7,130 nt of DNA from Mailhella sp. (GTDB taxonomy: Bacteria > Desulfobacterota > Desulfovibrionia > Desulfovibrionales > Desulfovibrionaceae), in assembly GCA_020024815.1 (NCBI GenBank), contig JAHHTE010000104.1, forward strand, positions 1 to 7,130. Direction: 5' to 3'. Position 1 is the first letter of the stretch. The number at the start of each line of letters is the position of its first letter. The notes beneath the pieces were generated by a model, which was not told the origin of the DNA, ran no database searches, and saw only the letters and a program-made list of their open reading frames with translations. A program made the translations under genes and the position numbers. This document shows, piece after piece, positions 5,731 to 7,130 of this stretch.

Positions 5731-7130
5731 TTCTTTTTTTGGGAGAAGATATTTTTTAAATGTATTTTCATAAAGAGGACGAATAAGGTTAACCCCTTCA
5801 TAACAAAGATGATCATCATCAATATAGTAGATAATATTGTCCTTCATTACGTTATATAGTTGTTCTTTATCGTTTTTAAAGTAAGGCAATATATTGAGGA
5901 TATGAACGTTTGGAAATTCTTGTTCTAATTTATAAAGTACAGCATTTATTTTACCCATACGATTTTCATATTCTGTATAGGTTTCTGCGAGGATTTTATT
6001 TATTTCTTGATTTGTTTTTTTAAATAAGCTTGAGAGTTTACTTGCACTTTGTAAAACAAATCCTTTTGTTTCTGGAACAGGAATTTGAATAAAAATATTT
6101 TGCACATGATTTTTGTTTGCATCTTCAATAGTTTCTTTTAAAGAATGATAAAGAGCTTCCATAGGTGGTAGTTTTGGATCATGGTAATATTTTATATAAC
6201 TAATATGAGATTTTGATTTTATAATGTCAGTTCCAGTAACATGCCAAATAAGACGAAAACTGATAAAAAGGTTTTTTACATGATATTGTTTATAAAGTTC
6301 TGTCAGTTCTTTTTGATTATTCATGCTATTGTTTATTTCAGGCAATGGAGCATTAGCATTATAGGCACTTTTTAATCTTGTTTTTAATAATTTTCCAAAA
6401 AGTCCATATTTTTCTGTAAGTTCTTGAAATAAAGGAGAAAGCATTCCAGCATGGCTATCCCCTATTAATACAAAATCTAATGTATTATTTTGTGATGGCA
6501 TACCAAATGTCATTTTTGGTGTATTTTGTGTTTTGTTATGGGTATCTTGTCTTGAATCAAAAATATATTGTGTTGAAAGTTCTGGAGTATGAGGAGCTTT
6601 TACTTGGCTAACAAATGTTAAAAGAGGTGCAATAAGTAAGAGAGCCATTATCCATGCAACATATTTTTTCTTGAAAAAAGGATTATGTCGAATAGGTGTT
6701 TCAATAAATTTCCATGAAAAACTTGCGACAATAAGAGTTAAGAAAGAAAGAGCAAGCCCCATTTCTAATGGCATTTCACGTCTAAAAGGGAAATTTTGGT
6801 AATATACAAAAATAGGCCAATGCCATAAATAAACAGAGTAGGAAATAAGTCCAATGAAAACAAAAAGTTTATTATGAGTAATACAATTTAAAATAGATTT
6901 TTGAGCATGTTGACCGCCAGCAATGTAGAGACAAGCTCCAAGACAAGGAGGTAAAGCCCAAATACTCGGAAAAAGAATATTTTTATAAAAGAAAATGGAA
7001 TAACCAATAAGTATTAATCCAATAACACGGCAAAGTAATTTATTTTTTTGTGTTTTAGGTGTCCAGTTTGTGTACGCTAAAATACTTCCCATAAGTAATT
7101 CCCAAGCACGAGTAGGAAGCATATAAAAAG
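5728..7130 (-). CDS. AT3-SGNH membrane acyltransferase, copy 4 (5' end outside window)
   Basis: The frame is open from the right edge to a TAA stop. The methionine at 7122 is not the start: the codons before it encode F-Y, and FYMLPTRAWELLMG is an internal motif in all copies (about residue 197 of copy 3). By alignment the true start should lie near 7710, giving about 660 aa. Visible are the second half of the AT3 membrane domain with SYSVYLWHWPIF, the extra helix, a polar linker somewhat longer than in copy 3, and an SGNH-like domain. Counting from the 7122 methionine, GDSH is at 221-224 and DDDHLC at 435-440. The Ser-Asp-His set is complete, though Cys replaces the Ser after His-Leu that copies 2 and 3 have. 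It is first in transcription order within the window and is closest to copy 3. Role as for its neighbours: probable envelope glycan O-acylation, acceptor unknown. Confidence 0.95.
   Translation of the reverse strand, partial: FYMLPTRAWELLMGSILAYTNWTPKTQKNKLLCRVIGLILIGYSIFFYKNILFPSIWALPPCLGACLYIAGGQHAQKSILNCITHNKLFVFIGLISYSVYLWHWPIFVYYQNFPFRREMPLEMGLALSFLTLIVASFSWKFIETPIRHNPFFKKKYVAWIMALLLIAPLLTFVSQVKAPHTPELSTQYIFDSRQDTHNKTQNTPKMTFGMPSQNNTLDFVLIGDSHAGMLSPLFQELTEKYGLFGKLLKTRLKSAYNANAPLPEINNSMNNQKELTELYKQYHVKNLFISFRLIWHVTGTDIIKSKSHISYIKYYHDPKLPPMEALYHSLKETIEDANKNHVQNIFIQIPVPETKGFVLQSASKLSSLFKKTNQEINKILAETYTEYENRMGKINAVLYKLEQEFPNVHILNILPYFKNDKEQLYNVMKDNIIYYIDDDHLCYEGVNLIRPLYENTFKKYLLPKKE
6758..6849. 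repeat. 92-bp identical block, copy 4 member
   Basis: Partner of 4769-4860; mismatches at 6757 and 6850 bound it. The wider region of copies 3 and 4 around it is similar throughout. Confidence 0.75.

Noticed and set aside
5728..7122. Copy 4 as a complete short protein starting at the 7122 methionine
   Set aside because: The frame stays open to the right edge and this methionine is the internal MLPTRAWELL motif of the family; no ribosome-binding site precedes it within the visible bases.
1..7130. Long near-identical direct repeats as an insertion sequence, transposon or CRISPR array
   Set aside because: The repeat unit is the gene itself. There are no terminal inverted repeats, transposase or integrase motifs, and no short regularly spaced repeats.

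Overview
The window is coding almost from end to end and all on the minus strand. It holds four tandem paralogues of one gene, an integral-membrane acyltransferase of the acyltransferase-3 (AT3, OafA/YrhL-type) family with a C-terminal periplasmic SGNH-hydrolase-like domain. In transcription order (right to left) they are copy 4 (5' end beyond the right edge), copy 3 (650 aa, complete), copy 2 (653 aa, complete) and copy 1 (3' end beyond the left edge). Gaps between copies are only 6, 2 and 12 nt, so they very probably form one polycistronic message. Both ends of the window lie inside copies, so no promoter, terminator or flanking gene is visible and the array may hold more members. There is no non-coding stretch over 300 bases.

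The DNA is AT-rich (roughly 30% G+C by eye; one 60-base line I counted was 28%). AT3-SGNH fusions of about 650 aa are typical of Gram-negative bacteria, where they O-acylate (usually O-acetylate) lipopolysaccharide O-antigen, capsule or other envelope glycans. I could not identify the organism; an AT-rich, possibly host-associated proteobacterium is a guess. In the family model the membrane AT3 domain handles the acyl group across the inner membrane and the SGNH domain helps deliver it to the periplasmic glycan. The acceptor sugar cannot be read from the sequence.

Three observations go beyond a plain gene family. First, the copies are mosaics. Copy 2 shares a perfect 556-bp block with copy 1 in its second membrane half and a perfect 224-bp block with copy 3 at its 5' end, with ordinary divergence elsewhere, which suggests recent gene conversion or unequal crossover. 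Second, three copies carry simple-sequence tracts in the reading frame: A12 directly after the start of copy 3, A9 directly after the start of copy 2, and a 17-nt alternating AT tract inside copy 1. At copy 3 a second ATG overlaps the preceding stop codon and would enter the gene frame if the A-tract lost one base. Third, the SGNH domains diverge more than the membrane domains, and copy 2 has GDSY where copies 1, 3 and 4 have GDSH. Together these fit, by inference, a recombining and perhaps phase-variable set of envelope-modifying acyltransferases.
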